A DNA stretch of 58,529 bases from Halanaerobium kushneri (GTDB lineage Bacteria; Bacillota; Halanaerobiia; Halanaerobiales; Halanaerobiaceae): NCBI RefSeq assembly GCF_900156285.1, contig NZ_FTNC01000009.1, positions 1 through 58,529 of the forward strand, written 5' to 3'. Under the pieces are notes generated by a model that was not told the DNA's origin, searched no databases, and saw only the letters and a list, made by a program, of their open reading frames with translations. Both the position numbers and the translations under genes were made by a program. Shown here piece by piece: positions 1-9,194 of the stretch (position 1 is the first letter of the stretch; each line of letters begins with the position of its first letter).

Positions 1-1
1 T

Positions 2-94
2 ACTCCAATAGCTATGGAAGAAGGACTACGTTTTGCAATCCGTGAAGGTGGTCACACAGTAGGAGCTGGAGTTGTAACTGAAATTATTGAGTAA
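2..94 (+). CDS. tuf: Elongation factor Tu, C-terminal fragment (cut by window edge)
   Basis: The first 30 codons read in frame to a TAA stop and give the EF-Tu C-terminus, including the conserved [15 protein letters not shown] segment of domain 3. EF-Tu is the GTPase that delivers aminoacyl-tRNA to the ribosome. Its place just upstream of rpsJ is the usual str-S10 junction. The rest of the gene lies outside the window. Confidence 0.93.
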   Translation, partial: TPIAMEEGLRFAIREGGHTVGAGVVTEIIE

Positions 95-100
95 GGATAA

Positions 101-132
101 AAAAGCAGAGGAGGCAGCCTCCTCGCTTTTTC
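101..132 (+). terminator. Intrinsic terminator or attenuator between tuf and rpsJ
   Basis: A 7-bp perfect stem (GAGGAGG at 108-114 with CCTCCTC at 118-124, loop CAG) is extended by AGC/GCT pairs and followed by six T. It ends about 48 nt before rpsJ. No clear promoter is seen between it and rpsJ, so it may be a partial terminator or attenuator and not a complete stop. Confidence 0.75.
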
Positions 133-179
133 TATGCTCCTAACTGAGCTTAAATCGTAAAGATTAAGGAGGTAAGCAA

Positions 180-491
180 ATGGCAAAACACGAAAAAATT
201 AGGATTCGCCTTAAAGCTTTTGAACATGAGCTCCTGGATCAATCAGCAGAAAAGATTGTTGCTACTGCTGAAAGAACTGGTGCAGATGTATCTGGTCCAG
301 TACCTCTACCAACAGAAAAAGAGGTATTTACAGTACTTCGCTCACCTCATGTTCATAAAGATGCAAGAGAACAATTTGAAATGAGAACCCATAAAAGACT
401 GATCGATATTCTCGATCCTACATCAAAAACTGTAGACTCACTGATGAGGCTTGATTTGCCCGCAGGAGTAAATATAGAAATTAAACTTTAA
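180..491 (+). CDS. rpsJ: 30S ribosomal protein S10
   Basis: This 103-residue protein has the full S10 fold length and the typical start ([17 protein letters not shown]) and end ([12 protein letters not shown]). S10 sits in the 30S head and also partners NusB in antitermination. An AAGGAGG site lies 6 nt before the ATG. It is the first gene of the S10 cluster and is followed after 21 nt by rplC. Confidence 0.97.
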   Translation: MAKHEKIRIRLKAFEHELLDQSAEKIVATAERTGADVSGPVPLPTEKEVFTVLRSPHVHKDAREQFEMRTHKRLIDILDPTSKTVDSLMRLDLPAGVNIEIKL

Positions 492-512
492 TGTCAGGAG
501 GTGTATTAGGCC

Positions 513-1133
513 ATGGCGAAAGCTATATTAGGAAAAAAACTGGGTATGACTCAGTATTTTAAAGATAATGGAGAGCTGGTACCTGTAACTGTAGTTGAGG
601 CCGGTCCCTGTGTTGTAACACAGATTAAGACTACAGAAAAAGATGGTTATGATGCAGTACAGCTTGGATTTGGTGAAGTAAAAAAACACAGACTTAACAA
701 ACCAGAACTTGGTCAGTTTGAAAGTCGTGATCTCGAGCCCAAGAAACATCTTCGAGAATTTAAAGGACTTGATCTGGAACTGAGTGAAGGTAGTGAAATT
801 AAAGCTGATCTCTTCGAAGTGGGAGAAAAAGTTAATGTTAGCGGAATTTCTAAAGGTAAAGGATTTGCCGGTAATATTAAGAGATGGAACCATAATACAG
901 GACCCAAAACACACGGTTCACATTTCCATCGTGCACCTGGTTCAATCGGTGCTGTTGATGCTAGAAGAGTATTTAAAGGCTTTAAAATGCCAGGTAGAAT
1001 GGGTCACGATAGAGTGACTGAAAGAAATCTAGAAATAGTAAAAGTTGATGTAGAGCGTAATGTTTTATTGATTGCTGGTCCAGTACCAGGAGCCAAAAAA
1101 GCAGTGCTTGAAATCAAATCTGTTAACAACTAA
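513..1133 (+). CDS. rplC: 50S ribosomal protein L3
   Basis: The 206-residue product starts with the L3 signature AILGKKLGMTQYF and contains the conserved central stretch around KGKGFAGNIKRW and GSHFHRAPGSIGA near residues 115-150, which reaches toward the peptidyl transferase centre. L3 is an early assembly protein of the 50S subunit. An AGGAGG site precedes the ATG. Length and position are normal. Confidence 0.97.
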   Translation: MAKAILGKKLGMTQYFKDNGELVPVTVVEAGPCVVTQIKTTEKDGYDAVQLGFGEVKKHRLNKPELGQFESRDLEPKKHLREFKGLDLELSEGSEIKADLFEVGEKVNVSGISKGKGFAGNIKRWNHNTGPKTHGSHFHRAPGSIGAVDARRVFKGFKMPGRMGHDRVTERNLEIVKVDVERNVLLIAGPVPGAKKAVLEIKSVNN

Positions 1134-1158
1134 ATAAGTTTAGAAAGGAGGATTTTTG

Positions 1159-1788
1159 ATGCCGCAGGTAGCAAAATTCAATCAGAGTGGAAAAGAACTC
1201 GAAAAAGTAGAATTAAATGATTCTGTTTTTAATGATAAAATAAATAAGCATGTTGTACATCAGGTAGTTAATGCTCAATTAGCTGCTCGCAGAGGCGGAA
1301 ACGCTTCTACAAAGACAAGAGGTAAAGTTCGCGGTGGTGGCCGCAAACCCTGGAGACAGAAAGGAACTGGACGTGCTCGCCACGGAAGTATTCGTTCTCC
1401 ATTATGGGTAGGTGGAGGAATCACTTTTGGACCTTCCCCTCGCAGTTATGATAAAAAGTTAACTAAAAAGATGAGAAGATTGGCTTTAAGATCTGTTTTA
1501 ACTGATAAAGTTGACAGAGATGAGTTAATTTTAGTTGATAAGATTGAGCTTGATCAACCAAAAACAAAAGCAGTAGTTAACATTTTAGCTGACTTAAATC
1601 TAGAAGATAAAAAAGTTGTTTTAGTAATGCCTGAAAAGGATAAAAACTTATATCTTTCAGCTAGAAATATTCCAAATGTAAAGACTCTGCTGGCCGGTTC
1701 AATTAATGCCTATGATCTTTTAGATAATGAAATGGTTATTTTTATCGAAGAAGCGGTTAAAATGGTTGAGGAGGTGCTGGGCGAATGA
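1159..1788 (+). CDS. rplD: 50S ribosomal protein L4
   Basis: This 209-residue protein carries the L4 exit-tunnel loop ([18 protein letters not shown] and [13 protein letters not shown]). I start at the ATG at 1159, about 8 nt after AAAGGAGG; an in-frame TTG directly upstream is less likely. L4 binds 23S rRNA and, in some bacteria, controls its own operon. The stop overlaps the start of rplW by 4 nt, suggesting translational coupling. Confidence 0.96.
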   Translation: MPQVAKFNQSGKELEKVELNDSVFNDKINKHVVHQVVNAQLAARRGGNASTKTRGKVRGGGRKPWRQKGTGRARHGSIRSPLWVGGGITFGPSPRSYDKKLTKKMRRLALRSVLTDKVDRDELILVDKIELDQPKTKAVVNILADLNLEDKKVVLVMPEKDKNLYLSARNIPNVKTLLAGSINAYDLLDNEMVIFIEEAVKMVEEVLGE

Positions 1789-2075
1789 AAGATGCAAGAG
1801 ATATCATCATAGCACCTATTATTTCTGAAAATACAATGGATCAAATGCAGGAGGCAAATACCTATACATTTAAGGTTGCCAAAAATGCAAATAAAGTTGA
1901 AATTAGAAATGCAGTAGAAGAAATCTTCTCTGTAAATGTTATAAAAGTAAATACAATGAATGTTAGAGGTAAAAAAAGAAGACTCGGCTTCCATGTTGGT
2001 AAAAAACCTGACTGGAAAAAAGCTTTAGTTAAGCTGGCTGAGGGCGATGAAATAGAAATTTACGAAGGCCTCTAA
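1785..2075 (+). CDS. rplW: 50S ribosomal protein L23
   Basis: The 96-residue product has the L23 N-terminus ([13 protein letters not shown]) and the motif [12 protein letters not shown] of the extended loop. L23 lines the tunnel exit and docks trigger factor and SRP. The ATG overlaps the rplD stop (ATGA), so translation is probably coupled. Confidence 0.96.
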   Translation: MKDARDIIIAPIISENTMDQMQEANTYTFKVAKNANKVEIRNAVEEIFSVNVIKVNTMNVRGKKRRLGFHVGKKPDWKKALVKLAEGDEIEIYEGL

Positions 2076-2103
2076 AAAATAATTCAAAAAGGAGGGAAAA
2101 AAG

Positions 2104-2940
2104 ATGGCGATTAAAAGTTTTAAACCAACCACACCTTCAAGGCGTTATATGACTGTTGCCAGTTTTGATGAAATTACAACAGATAAGCCAGAAAAGAGCC
2201 TGCTGGCTCCATTGAAAAAGAAGGGTGGCCGTAATGCAAATGGTAGAATTACCAGCCGTCATCAGGGTGGTGGACATAAGCGCCGCTATCGTTTAATAGA
2301 TTTTAAGCGGGACAAAGATGGAATTCCTGCTAAAGTAAAGACTATAGAATATGATCCAAATCGTTCTGCAAGAATTGCTCTACTGCAGTATGCAGATGGA
2401 GAAAAAAGATATATTCTTGCGCCAAACAAAGTAGAAGTTGGTGACACCTTAGATACTGGAATAGATGCAGATATTACTGCCGGTAATGCACTACAATTAA
2501 AAGATATTCCTGTAGGTACAATTGTACACAATGTAGAAATGCAGCCAGGAAAAGGCGGTCAAATTGCTCGTTCTGCTGGAACCATGGCTCAAATTCTTGC
2601 AAAAGAAGGTAAATTTGTACACTTAAAAATGCCTTCGGGTGAAGTTAGATTAATTCATAATGTATGTAAAGCTACTGTTGGACAGGTTGGTAATATTGAT
2701 CACGAAAATATTACTGTCGGTAAAGCCGGACGCAGCCGCTGGAAGGGTAAAAGACCTCATGTACGCGGTGTAGTTATGAATCCTCATGACCACCCACACG
2801 GTGGTGGAGAAGGTAAATCACCTGCTGGTAGACATCCTGTAACTCCGTGGGGTAAACCTACTATGGGTAAAAAGACACGTAAACCAAAGCGCTCAGATAA
2901 GTATATTATCCGTTCACGTCACGCCAAGAAGCGCAAATAG
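2104..2940 (+). CDS. rplB: 50S ribosomal protein L2
   Basis: At 278 residues this is a full-length L2. It has the conserved C-terminal stretch with [14 protein letters not shown] and [12 protein letters not shown] (about residues 225-255), which includes the histidine important for peptidyl transferase assembly. A GGAGGG site lies 6 nt before the ATG. Nothing unusual was seen. Confidence 0.97.
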   Translation: MAIKSFKPTTPSRRYMTVASFDEITTDKPEKSLLAPLKKKGGRNANGRITSRHQGGGHKRRYRLIDFKRDKDGIPAKVKTIEYDPNRSARIALLQYADGEKRYILAPNKVEVGDTLDTGIDADITAGNALQLKDIPVGTIVHNVEMQPGKGGQIARSAGTMAQILAKEGKFVHLKMPSGEVRLIHNVCKATVGQVGNIDHENITVGKAGRSRWKGKRPHVRGVVMNPHDHPHGGGEGKSPAGRHPVTPWGKPTMGKKTRKPKRSDKYIIRSRHAKKRK

Positions 2941-2958
2941 TAGAAAGGAGGATTATTG

Positions 2959-3243
2959 ATGGCTAGATCTATAAAAAAGGGACCTTTTGTCTCAGAGAAA
3001 CTAATTGCCAGAATCAGAGAAATGAATGAGAGTGGAAAAAAACAGGTTGTTAAAACCTGGTCAAGAAGCTCAACCATTTTCCCTGAAATGGTTGGACATA
3101 CAATTGCTGTCCATGATGGTCGTAAGCATGTGCCAGTATATATATCTGAAGAGATGGTAGGACATAAATTAGGAGAGTTCGCTCCAACCAGAATCTTTAG
3201 AGGTCACAGCCGCCATACAGAACGTTCAACAGCACTTAAATAA
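2959..3243 (+). CDS. rpsS: 30S ribosomal protein S19
   Basis: This 94-residue protein begins [11 protein letters not shown] and contains the S19 signature from about residue 52 ([19 protein letters not shown]). S19 pairs with S13 in the 30S head. The ATG at 2959 is favoured over the TTG at 2956 because it sits 8 nt after AAAGGAGG and gives the standard N-terminus. Confidence 0.96.
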   Translation: MARSIKKGPFVSEKLIARIREMNESGKKQVVKTWSRSSTIFPEMVGHTIAVHDGRKHVPVYISEEMVGHKLGEFAPTRIFRGHSRHTERSTALK

Positions 3244-3276
3244 GAAATTTTGTAGATAGAGTAAGGGGGTTTTAAA

Positions 3277-3618
3277 ATGGAAGCAAAAGCAGTTGCAAAG
3301 CATCTGCGTATTACTGCGCGCAAAGCCCGTCTGGTTACAGACTTAATTAAGGGTAAGGACGTTAATACTGCAGTTGCAATTTTAAAAAGCACACCGAAAA
3401 AAGCTGCTAAAATGGTAGAAAAAGTATTAAATTCAGCTACAGCAAATGCTGAAAATAATCATGATATGTTTGTAGATGACCTTTATGTAAAGAAAGCTTT
3501 TGTTGACGAGGGTCCTACAATGAAGAGATGGAAAGCTCGTGCACAGGGATCGGCTAGTCCTATTAACAAAAGAACCAGCCATATCACAATCGTTTTAAGC
3601 GATACAAAGGAGGGATAA
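3277..3618 (+). CDS. rplV: 50S ribosomal protein L22
   Basis: The 113-residue product matches L22 throughout ([17 protein letters not shown] near the start, then [21 protein letters not shown] at the tunnel beta-hairpin). L22 lines the nascent-chain tunnel. A GGGGG site lies 6-7 nt upstream of the ATG, and rpsC follows after 3 nt. Confidence 0.96.
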   Translation: MEAKAVAKHLRITARKARLVTDLIKGKDVNTAVAILKSTPKKAAKMVEKVLNSATANAENNHDMFVDDLYVKKAFVDEGPTMKRWKARAQGSASPINKRTSHITIVLSDTKEG

Positions 3619-3621
3619 AAT

Positions 3622-4266
3622 TTGGGTAATAAAATAAATCCACATGGTCTCCGAGTTGGAGTTATAAAAGATTGGGATGCAAAATGGTATGCGGATAAAA
3701 ATGATTATTCCAAACTTTTAAATGAAGATCGCGAGATTAGAAATCATGTTAAGGAGAAGATGTTTGAAGCTGGAATTTCTAAAGTTGTAATTGAAAGAGC
3801 TGCTAATAGATTGAAATTAGATGTTCACACTGCCAGACCAGGAATGGTTATTGGACGTGGAGGATCTGAAGTTGAGGCTTTAAGAAACGAAGTTGAAGCT
3901 TTAACAGGAAAAACTGTACAGATTAATGTTGTAGAGGTTGAAGATCCAGAAATGAATGCTCAGCTAGTTGCTGAAAATATTGCTTCTCAGTTAGTTAGAA
4001 GAATTTCTTTCCGGAGAGCAATGAAGCAGGCAATGAATCGTGCAATGCGCATGGGAGCTGAAGGTTTTAAGGTTCAGAGCAGTGGCCGTCTTGGTGGAGC
4101 AGAAATGGCCAGACGTGAAGGCTACAGTGAAGGTAGTGTTCCAATGCATACACTGAGAGCTGATATAGATTACGGATTTGCAGAAGCTGATACAACATAT
4201 GGTTTAATTGGAGTAAAAGTTTGGATCAATAAGGGAGAAATACTTCCAGAAATAGATGATGAATAG
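3622..4266 (+). CDS. rpsC: 30S ribosomal protein S3
   Basis: This 214-residue protein begins [13 protein letters not shown] from a TTG codon with an AAAGGAGGG site located at the end of rplV. The KH-domain GxxG motif ([10 protein letters not shown], about residues 76-85) and the C-terminal S3 domain are present. S3 forms part of the mRNA entry channel. The use of TTG for a core ribosomal gene is repeated elsewhere here (rplX, rpsN, secY). Confidence 0.96.
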   Translation: MGNKINPHGLRVGVIKDWDAKWYADKNDYSKLLNEDREIRNHVKEKMFEAGISKVVIERAANRLKLDVHTARPGMVIGRGGSEVEALRNEVEALTGKTVQINVVEVEDPEMNAQLVAENIASQLVRRISFRRAMKQAMNRAMRMGAEGFKVQSSGRLGGAEMARREGYSEGSVPMHTLRADIDYGFAEADTTYGLIGVKVWINKGEILPEIDDE

Positions 4267-4295
4267 ATAGATTATGCAGGAAAGGAGGCTCTTTG

Positions 4296-4730
4296 ATGTT
4301 AGTACCTAAAAGAGTAAAACATCGTAAGCAAATGAGAGGAAGAATGAAAGGTAAAGCTCATCGGGGAAATAAAATCACCTTTGGTGAATATGGCCTGCAG
4401 GCCTTAGAACCCGTATGGATTACCAATAGACAGATAGAGGCTGCTCGTGTTGCCCTTACTAGAAGCATTAAGCGTGGAGGTAAAGTTTGGATTAAAATTT
4501 TCCCGGACAAGCCTGTAACCGCAAAACCTGCTGAAACACGTATGGGTAGTGGTAAAGGTGCACCTGAGAAGTGGGTAGCAGTTGTTAAACCAGGTAGAAT
4601 TATGTTTGAGCTGGCTGGTGTACCGGAAGAGGTTGCCAGAGAAGCGATGCGCCTTGCATCTCACAAACTACCTATTAAAACTAAATTTGTAGCAAGAGAG
4701 GGAATGGATGGTGAGGCCGATGAGAGCTGA
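4296..4730 (+). CDS. rplP: 50S ribosomal protein L16
   Basis: The 144-residue product has the L16 N-terminus [19 protein letters not shown] and the [18 protein letters not shown] segment near residues 82-99 that faces the A-site tRNA. I use the ATG at 4296, 8 nt after AAAGGAGG, and not the preceding TTG. Its 3' end overlaps rpmC by 11 nt in a different frame. Confidence 0.95.
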   Translation: MLVPKRVKHRKQMRGRMKGKAHRGNKITFGEYGLQALEPVWITNRQIEAARVALTRSIKRGGKVWIKIFPDKPVTAKPAETRMGSGKGAPEKWVAVVKPGRIMFELAGVPEEVAREAMRLASHKLPIKTKFVAREGMDGEADES

Positions 4731-4923
4731 TGAATTAAGAAATTTAACAGAAGCAGAGTTAGAACAGAAAGCCCGCGAATTTAAAGAAGAGTTATTTAAC
4801 CTACGCTTTCAACATGCAACAGCACAGTTGGATAATCCTATGAGGATAAAAGAGGTTAAAAGAATTATTGCCCGAATTAAAACTATTCTGCGGGAAAAGG
4901 AACTTGGTATAGAGAGGGCTTAA
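4720..4923 (+). CDS. rpmC: 50S ribosomal protein L29
   Basis: The product is a 67-residue two-helix protein beginning [14 protein letters not shown], with the family motif [19 protein letters not shown]29 sits by the tunnel exit beside L23. An in-frame ATG 12 nt upstream (4708) would add four residues; the inner ATG gives the usual family start and length. The gene overlaps the end of rplP. Confidence 0.93.
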   Translation: MRADELRNLTEAELEQKAREFKEELFNLRFQHATAQLDNPMRIKEVKRIIARIKTILREKELGIERA

Positions 4924-4947
4924 TTCTTTTTTGAAAGGAGGTTTCTC

Positions 4948-5202
4948 ATGGAAAGAAATAGTCGTAAAGAACGTAAAGGTGTTGTAGTTAGTGATAAGAG
5001 AGATAAAACTATCACAGTAGCTGTAGAGCGCAGAACACAGCATCCTAAATATAAAAGAGTTGTCAAGAAAACTAAAAAATATACAGCTCATGATGAAGAG
5101 AATGTTTGTAATGAAGGTGACACTGTAAGAATTATGGAAACACGTCCCTTAAGTAAGACTAAGAGATGGCGTTTAGTAGAAATTATTGAAAAAGCAAAAT
5201 AA
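4948..5202 (+). CDS. rpsQ: 30S ribosomal protein S17
   Basis: This 84-residue OB-fold protein contains the S17 motifs [19 protein letters not shown] and [17 protein letters not shown]17 is a primary 16S rRNA binder. An AAAGGAGG site lies about 7 nt before the ATG. Length and neighbours are canonical. Confidence 0.96.
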   Translation: MERNSRKERKGVVVSDKRDKTITVAVERRTQHPKYKRVVKKTKKYTAHDEENVCNEGDTVRIMETRPLSKTKRWRLVEIIEKAK

Positions 5203-5231
5203 GTCCTGGAAGTAGAAAGGAGGGCCTGAAA

Positions 5232-5600
5232 ATGATACAATCTGAAAGCCGTTTAAAGGTAGCGGATAATTCAGGTGCCCGCGAACTTTTATGTATTAAG
5301 GTACTTGGAGGCTCCAAAAAGAAATATGCTAAAGTTGGAGATACAATAGTAGTCAGCGTTAAAGAAGCTATTCCAGACGGAATGGTAAAAAAAGGTGAGG
5401 TTGCTAAAGCAGTAGTTGTTAGAACCAAAAAGTCCTTAAAACGCAAAGACGGCACCTATATTAGATTTGACGAAAATGCAGCAGTAATAATAGATGACAA
5501 TAATAATCCTAAGGGTACACGTATTTTTGGTCCTGTGACCCGTGAACTGAGGGAAAAGAATTATATGAAGATTATCTCCCTTGCACCGGAGGTATTATAG
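5232..5600 (+). CDS. rplN: 50S ribosomal protein L14
   Basis: The 122-residue product begins [19 protein letters not shown], typical of L14, and ends with [20 protein letters not shown]14 lies at the subunit interface and is the docking site of the silencing factor RsfS. It opens the spc-type part of the cluster. Confidence 0.97.
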   Translation: MIQSESRLKVADNSGARELLCIKVLGGSKKKYAKVGDTIVVSVKEAIPDGMVKKGEVAKAVVVRTKKSLKRKDGTYIRFDENAAVIIDDNNNPKGTRIFGPVTRELREKNYMKIISLAPEVL

Positions 5601-5615
5601 AAGGAGGGGATTGGA

Positions 5616-5930
5616 TTGAGAATTAAAAAAGGTGACACTGTGGAAGTAATATCCGGAAAAGATAAAGGTAAACGCGGTGAGATTTTAAAGGTAGATCCTA
5701 AAAAAGATCGCGTAATTGTTGAAGGTGTAAATATTGTGCACCGTCATGTTAGTCCTACACAGGATATGCCGCAGGGTGGAATTATAGAAAATGAAGCACC
5801 AATACATGCTTCAAATGTTCAGCTCGTCTGCCCCCGTTGTGACGAAAAGACAAGGGTTGGAGCAGAGCGTTTAGATGATGGTACTAAAGTAAGAACATGC
5901 AAAAAATGTGACGAAGTTGTTGATAAATAA
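5616..5930 (+). CDS. rplX: 50S ribosomal protein L24, with C-terminal Cys pairs
   Basis: The 104-residue product begins [19 protein letters not shown], the KOW motif of L24, from a TTG 6 nt after AAGGAGGGG. The C-terminal half has two CxxC pairs ([10 protein letters not shown] and CKKCDEVV), so it can form a zinc ribbon, as in many Clostridia-type L24 proteins. L24 is an initiator of 50S assembly. Confidence 0.95.
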   Translation: MRIKKGDTVEVISGKDKGKRGEILKVDPKKDRVIVEGVNIVHRHVSPTQDMPQGGIIENEAPIHASNVQLVCPRCDEKTRVGAERLDDGTKVRTCKKCDEVVDK

Positions 5931-5952
5931 ATAAGCGGAAGGAGGTCCAGAA

Positions 5953-6492
5953 ATGTCAGTATTAGCTAATGAATACAGGGAAGAAATTCTACCCCAGCTG
6001 ATGGAGAAATTTGATTACAATAATGTAATGGAAGCTCCTAAATTAGAAAAAATTGTTGTTAATGTTGGGTTGGGAGATGCTAAAGAAGATACTAAACTTC
6101 TGGATACTGTTGTTGATGAGATCGCAAGAATAACCGGACAGAGTCCTACTGTAACTCGAGCAAAGAAATCCATTGCTAATTTTAAAATTAGAGAGGGTAT
6201 GCCGGTTGGAGTTAAGGTTACTCTTCGCGGTGAGCAGATGTTTGAGTTTTTATATAAATTGGTTAACATTACAATGCCACGTATCCGAGATTTTAGAGGT
6301 GTATCTCCTAAATCATTTGACGGTCGCGGTAATTACAGCTTAGGAATAAGCGAACACACTGTTTTCCCAGAAATTAATATCGATGATGTTGATAATATTC
6401 ATGGTATGGAAATTACCATTGTGACTTCTGCTGAAACGGACGAAGAAGCATTTGAATTATTATCATTGATGGGAATGCCATATAAGAAGTAA
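5953..6492 (+). CDS. rplE: 50S ribosomal protein L5
   Basis: The 179-residue protein carries L5 hallmarks: [12 protein letters not shown] near residue 36, and the stretch [23 protein letters not shown] about residues 110-132. L5 binds 5S rRNA and contacts P-site tRNA. A GGAGG site precedes the ATG. Nothing odd was seen. Confidence 0.97.
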   Translation: MSVLANEYREEILPQLMEKFDYNNVMEAPKLEKIVVNVGLGDAKEDTKLLDTVVDEIARITGQSPTVTRAKKSIANFKIREGMPVGVKVTLRGEQMFEFLYKLVNITMPRIRDFRGVSPKSFDGRGNYSLGISEHTVFPEINIDDVDNIHGMEITIVTSAETDEEAFELLSLMGMPYKK

Positions 6493-6520
6493 AGACCTAT
6501 AAATTGAAGGAGGGTTTAGT

Positions 6521-6706
6521 TTGGCACGTAAAGCTTTAATTGAAAAGGCCAATAAAGAGCCTAAATATGAAACACGTAAAGTGAATCGCTGCAGTAGATG
6601 TGGACGTTCACGTGGATATATGAGAAAATTTGATTTATGCAGAATTTGTTTCCGAGAATTAGCCCATAAAGGCGAAATTCCTGGAGTTAAAAAAGCAAGC
6701 TGGTAA
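6521..6706 (+). CDS. rpsN: 30S ribosomal protein S14, zinc-binding type
   Basis: At 61 residues this is the short, zinc-containing S14 (often called rpsZ or type Z). It has two CxxC pairs ([10 protein letters not shown], then CRICFREL) spaced as in the family. Translation starts at a TTG after AAGGAGGG. S14 is the last-joining protein of the 30S head. No zinc-free S14 copy is in the window. Confidence 0.96.
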   Translation: MARKALIEKANKEPKYETRKVNRCSRCGRSRGYMRKFDLCRICFRELAHKGEIPGVKKASW

Positions 6707-6726
6707 AACTGGAAGGAGGTTTGTAA

Positions 6727-7125
6727 ATGAATTTAACAGATCCAATAGCAGATATGCTGACCCGGATTCGCAATGCTAATAGTGTTGGGAAAGATAGAGT
6801 TGATATTCCCGCTTCTAAGGTTAAAACCAGCATTGGTGAACTTTTAAAAGATGAAGGTTTCATTAATGATGTAAAATTAGTTGAAAGAAAACCTCAGAAT
6901 ATGATTCGGGTTTATTTAAAATATGGAGATAATGATGAAAAAGTAATAAGTGGAATTAAAAGAATCAGTAAGCCTGGTCTGAGAGTCTATGTTGGCAAGG
7001 ACGAAGTGCCACAGGTTCTTGGTGGTTTAGGAATCGCTGTGATTTCAACTTCCCAGGGTGTTATGAGTGATAAAGCGGCAAGAGAAAAAGGTATCGGTGG
7101 AGAGGTTCTCTGTTACGTCTGGTAG
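6727..7125 (+). CDS. rpsH: 30S ribosomal protein S8
   Basis: The 132-residue protein begins [18 protein letters not shown] and ends GGEVLCYVW, both diagnostic of S8. S8 binds helix 21 of 16S rRNA and represses spc translation in E. coli. The gene is followed by an unusually long 179-nt gap before rplF that contains an inverted structured repeat. Confidence 0.97.
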   Translation: MNLTDPIADMLTRIRNANSVGKDRVDIPASKVKTSIGELLKDEGFINDVKLVERKPQNMIRVYLKYGDNDEKVISGIKRISKPGLRVYVGKDEVPQVLGGLGIAVISTSQGVMSDKAAREKGIGGEVLCYVW

Positions 7126-7304
7126 ACTGGAGATTAGAAGTTGCACTAACCTTTCATTTATAAACGTATTGTCAGGTTAGTATTAGCGCATCGAGCGCGT
7201 CAGAGGTTGGAAGTTAGATGTGTTTACAATTGTCTCTAAGATCTGGCTGATGGCTTCTGCTTGAGAGAACTTTTCTAAGATAAAATATTTCGGAGGTGAA
7301 ATTT
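7126..7304. other. Long spacer inside the spc operon, carries an inverted structured repeat
   Basis: The neighbouring spacers in this operon are about 3-35 nt; this one is 179 nt. It contains no ORF of note and no good promoter or terminator. Its core, 7145-7201, is an inverted copy of the repeat found at 58344-58529. The simplest reading is insertion of a mobile repeat between rpsH and rplF that the operon tolerates by read-through. Confidence 0.7.
7145..7201 (-). repeat. Structured two-hairpin repeat, inverted copy
   Basis: Read on the minus strand it gives GAC, then GCGC-TCGAT-GCGC (7198-7186), a TAAT linker, then ACTAACCT (7181-7174), a 21-nt loop (7173-7153) and AGGTTAGT (7152-7145). 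The same order, loop lengths and loop consensus (RACAATNYGTYT...) occur in the array at the right end of the window. The short stem differs (GCGC/GCGC here, GGAC/GTCC and GCAC/GTGC there), yet pairing is kept. Confidence 0.8.
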
Positions 7305-7838
7305 ATGTCACGTATTGGTGATCTACCTATAGAAATACCAGAGAAAGTTGAAGTAACTGTTGATGGCCAGACTGTTAAAGTTAAGGGTCCATTAGGTGAA
7401 TTGGAAAGAACTTTTAAACCTGGTATTGATATCAAAGTTGATGAAAATGAAGTTGTTGTTGAACGCAATGGCGAAGATATTGAATCTCGCTCCATGCACG
7501 GTTTGGTTAGAAGTTTAATCGAAGGTATGGTTGAGGGAGTTAGCAAGGGCTTTGAGAAAAAATTAGAAATGGTAGGTGTAGGATATAATGCTCAGGTTCA
7601 AGGTGATAAGCTGAAACTTGAAGTTGGATATTCACACCCTGTAATTATAGAAGCTGAAGGTGATATTTCTTTTGAAGTTGAAAAAAACACAAATATCACA
7701 GTTAAAGGTATTGATAAGCAGCGTGTTGGTGATACAGCAGCTAAGATTCGTGAAGTAAGAAAACCAGAACCTTACAAAGGTAAAGGAATTAAATATGTTG
7801 GAGAACATATTAGACGTAAGGTCGGTAAAACTGGTTAA
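7305..7838 (+). CDS. rplF: 50S ribosomal protein L6
   Basis: The 177-residue product begins MSRIGDLPIEIPEKVEV and ends with RKPEPYKGKGIKYVGE plus RRKVGKTG, the L6 signature. L6 lies near the GTPase centre and sarcin-ricin loop. The ATG at 7305 follows a CGGAGGTGA site; upstream in-frame codons lack one. It restarts the operon after the repeat-bearing spacer. Confidence 0.96.
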   Translation: MSRIGDLPIEIPEKVEVTVDGQTVKVKGPLGELERTFKPGIDIKVDENEVVVERNGEDIESRSMHGLVRSLIEGMVEGVSKGFEKKLEMVGVGYNAQVQGDKLKLEVGYSHPVIIEAEGDISFEVEKNTNITVKGIDKQRVGDTAAKIREVRKPEPYKGKGIKYVGEHIRRKVGKTG

Positions 7839-7856
7839 TAGAAAGGAGTGAATGTG

Positions 7857-8213
7857 ATGGGTAAAAGAGAAGCAAGACAAAAGCGCCATCAGAGAATTAG
7901 AAATAAAGTTGTGGGTACACCCAATCGTCCAAGAATGAATGTAACCCGTACTTTAAAGCACATGTATGTGCAGATTATAGATGATTTATCTGGAGAAACT
8001 GTTGCTTCTGCATCTACTCTTGATCCAGCTCTTCGCGATTCAATTGAAGTAGCAAGTAACAGGGAAGCTGCTAAAATGGTAGGAGAATTAGCTGCCAGTA
8101 GAGCACTGGAGAAAGGAATAGATACAGTAGTTTTCGACAGAAGTGGATATAAATACCACGGCCGAGTTAAAGCTCTGGCTGATGCTGCCCGCGAGGAAGG
8201 GCTAAAGTTTTAA
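7857..8213 (+). CDS. rplR: 50S ribosomal protein L18
   Basis: This 118-residue protein has the L18 motifs [24 protein letters not shown] and [25 protein letters not shown]18 binds 5S rRNA with L5. The ATG at 7857 sits 8 nt after AAAGGAG, so it is preferred over an in-frame GTG at 7848 that would overlap that site. Confidence 0.96.
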   Translation: MGKREARQKRHQRIRNKVVGTPNRPRMNVTRTLKHMYVQIIDDLSGETVASASTLDPALRDSIEVASNREAAKMVGELAASRALEKGIDTVVFDRSGYKYHGRVKALADAAREEGLKF

Positions 8214-8229
8214 ATAAGGAGGTAAATTA

Positions 8230-8730
8230 ATGAGTAAAATTAACGCTGATAAACTCGATCTTGAGGAACGCGTGGTTAACATTAATCGTGTTGCCAAGGT
8301 TGTAAAAGGTGGCCGTAGATTTAGCTTTAGTGCCCTGGTAGTTGTAGGGGACAAAGAAGGCCATGTTGGTGCAGGTATCGGTAAAGCAAATGAAGTGCCT
8401 GAAGCCATTAGAAAAGGTATTGATGCAGCTAAAAAAGAATTAATCGAAGTTCCAATTGTGGATACAACAATTCCGCATGAGAAAACTGGAGTTTTTGGTG
8501 CTGGTAGAGTACTACTGAAACCCGCTGCTCCTGGTACTGGTGTTATTGCTGGTGGTCCTGTGCGTGCGGTAATCGAGCTTGCAGGAATTAGTGATATTTT
8601 AACTAAATCTCTTGGAACATCCAATCCGATTAATATGATCAATGCTACAATTACTGGTCTTAAAGAACTTAAAAGCGCAGAACAAGTTGCCAAATTAAGA
8701 GGTAAGTCTGTAGAAGAATTAATTGGATAA
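8230..8730 (+). CDS. rpsE: 30S ribosomal protein S5
   Basis: The 166-residue product has the S5 double-stranded RNA-binding part ([21 protein letters not shown], residues 10-30) and the C-terminal S5 domain with [18 protein letters not shown]5 lines the mRNA entry tunnel and affects fidelity. In most bacteria rpmD (L30) follows; here rplO follows after 19 nt. Confidence 0.97.
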   Translation: MSKINADKLDLEERVVNINRVAKVVKGGRRFSFSALVVVGDKEGHVGAGIGKANEVPEAIRKGIDAAKKELIEVPIVDTTIPHEKTGVFGAGRVLLKPAAPGTGVIAGGPVRAVIELAGISDILTKSLGTSNPINMINATITGLKELKSAEQVAKLRGKSVEELIG

Positions 8731-8749
8731 TTATCAAGGAGGTGTAAGT

Positions 8750-9193
8750 ATGAAATTAAATAATCTTAAACCTGCTGCAGGATATAAAAAGGATCGCAAA
8801 AGAGTTGGTCGTGGTACTGGCTCCGGTCGTGGCTATACATCCGGTAGAGGTGCAAACGGACAGAACTCTCGTGCAGGTGGAAGAGTACGTCCAACATTTG
8901 AGGGTGGACAAACTCCTCTGTTTAGACGTCTTCCCAAAAGAGGGTTTAACAATAAATTTAAAAAAGAATTTAATGAAGTTAATGTATATCAATTAAATAA
9001 ATTTTCCGCTGATGAAACTGTAACACCTGAAGTTTTATTAGAAAAGGGAATTATTGATGGTATCGCTAAAAACGGTGTTAAAATACTTGGTAAAGGTGAA
9101 GTTAATGTTGCTTTAGATGTTAAAGCACAGGCTTTTACTGCTTCTGCCAGAAAAAAGATAGAAGCTGCTGGCGGAAAGTCAGAGGTGATATAA
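8750..9193 (+). CDS. rplO: 50S ribosomal protein L15
   Basis: This 147-residue protein has the Gly/Arg-rich L15 N-terminal extension ([20 protein letters not shown]) and the motif [17 protein letters not shown]. The ATG at 8750 follows AAGGAGGTG; an in-frame ATG at 8723, still inside rpsE, has no site. It directly precedes secY. No L30 gene lies between this gene and rpsE. Confidence 0.96.
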   Translation: MKLNNLKPAAGYKKDRKRVGRGTGSGRGYTSGRGANGQNSRAGGRVRPTFEGGQTPLFRRLPKRGFNNKFKKEFNEVNVYQLNKFSADETVTPEVLLEKGIIDGIAKNGVKILGKGEVNVALDVKAQAFTASARKKIEAAGGKSEVI

Positions 9194-9194
9194 G

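Noticed and set aside
528..914. 128-codon ORF on the - strand
   Set aside because: It is antisense to rplC, which is certain from its sequence.
8202..8693. 163-codon ORF on the - strand
   Set aside because: It lies fully opposite rpsE, has no ribosome site and no recognisable motif.
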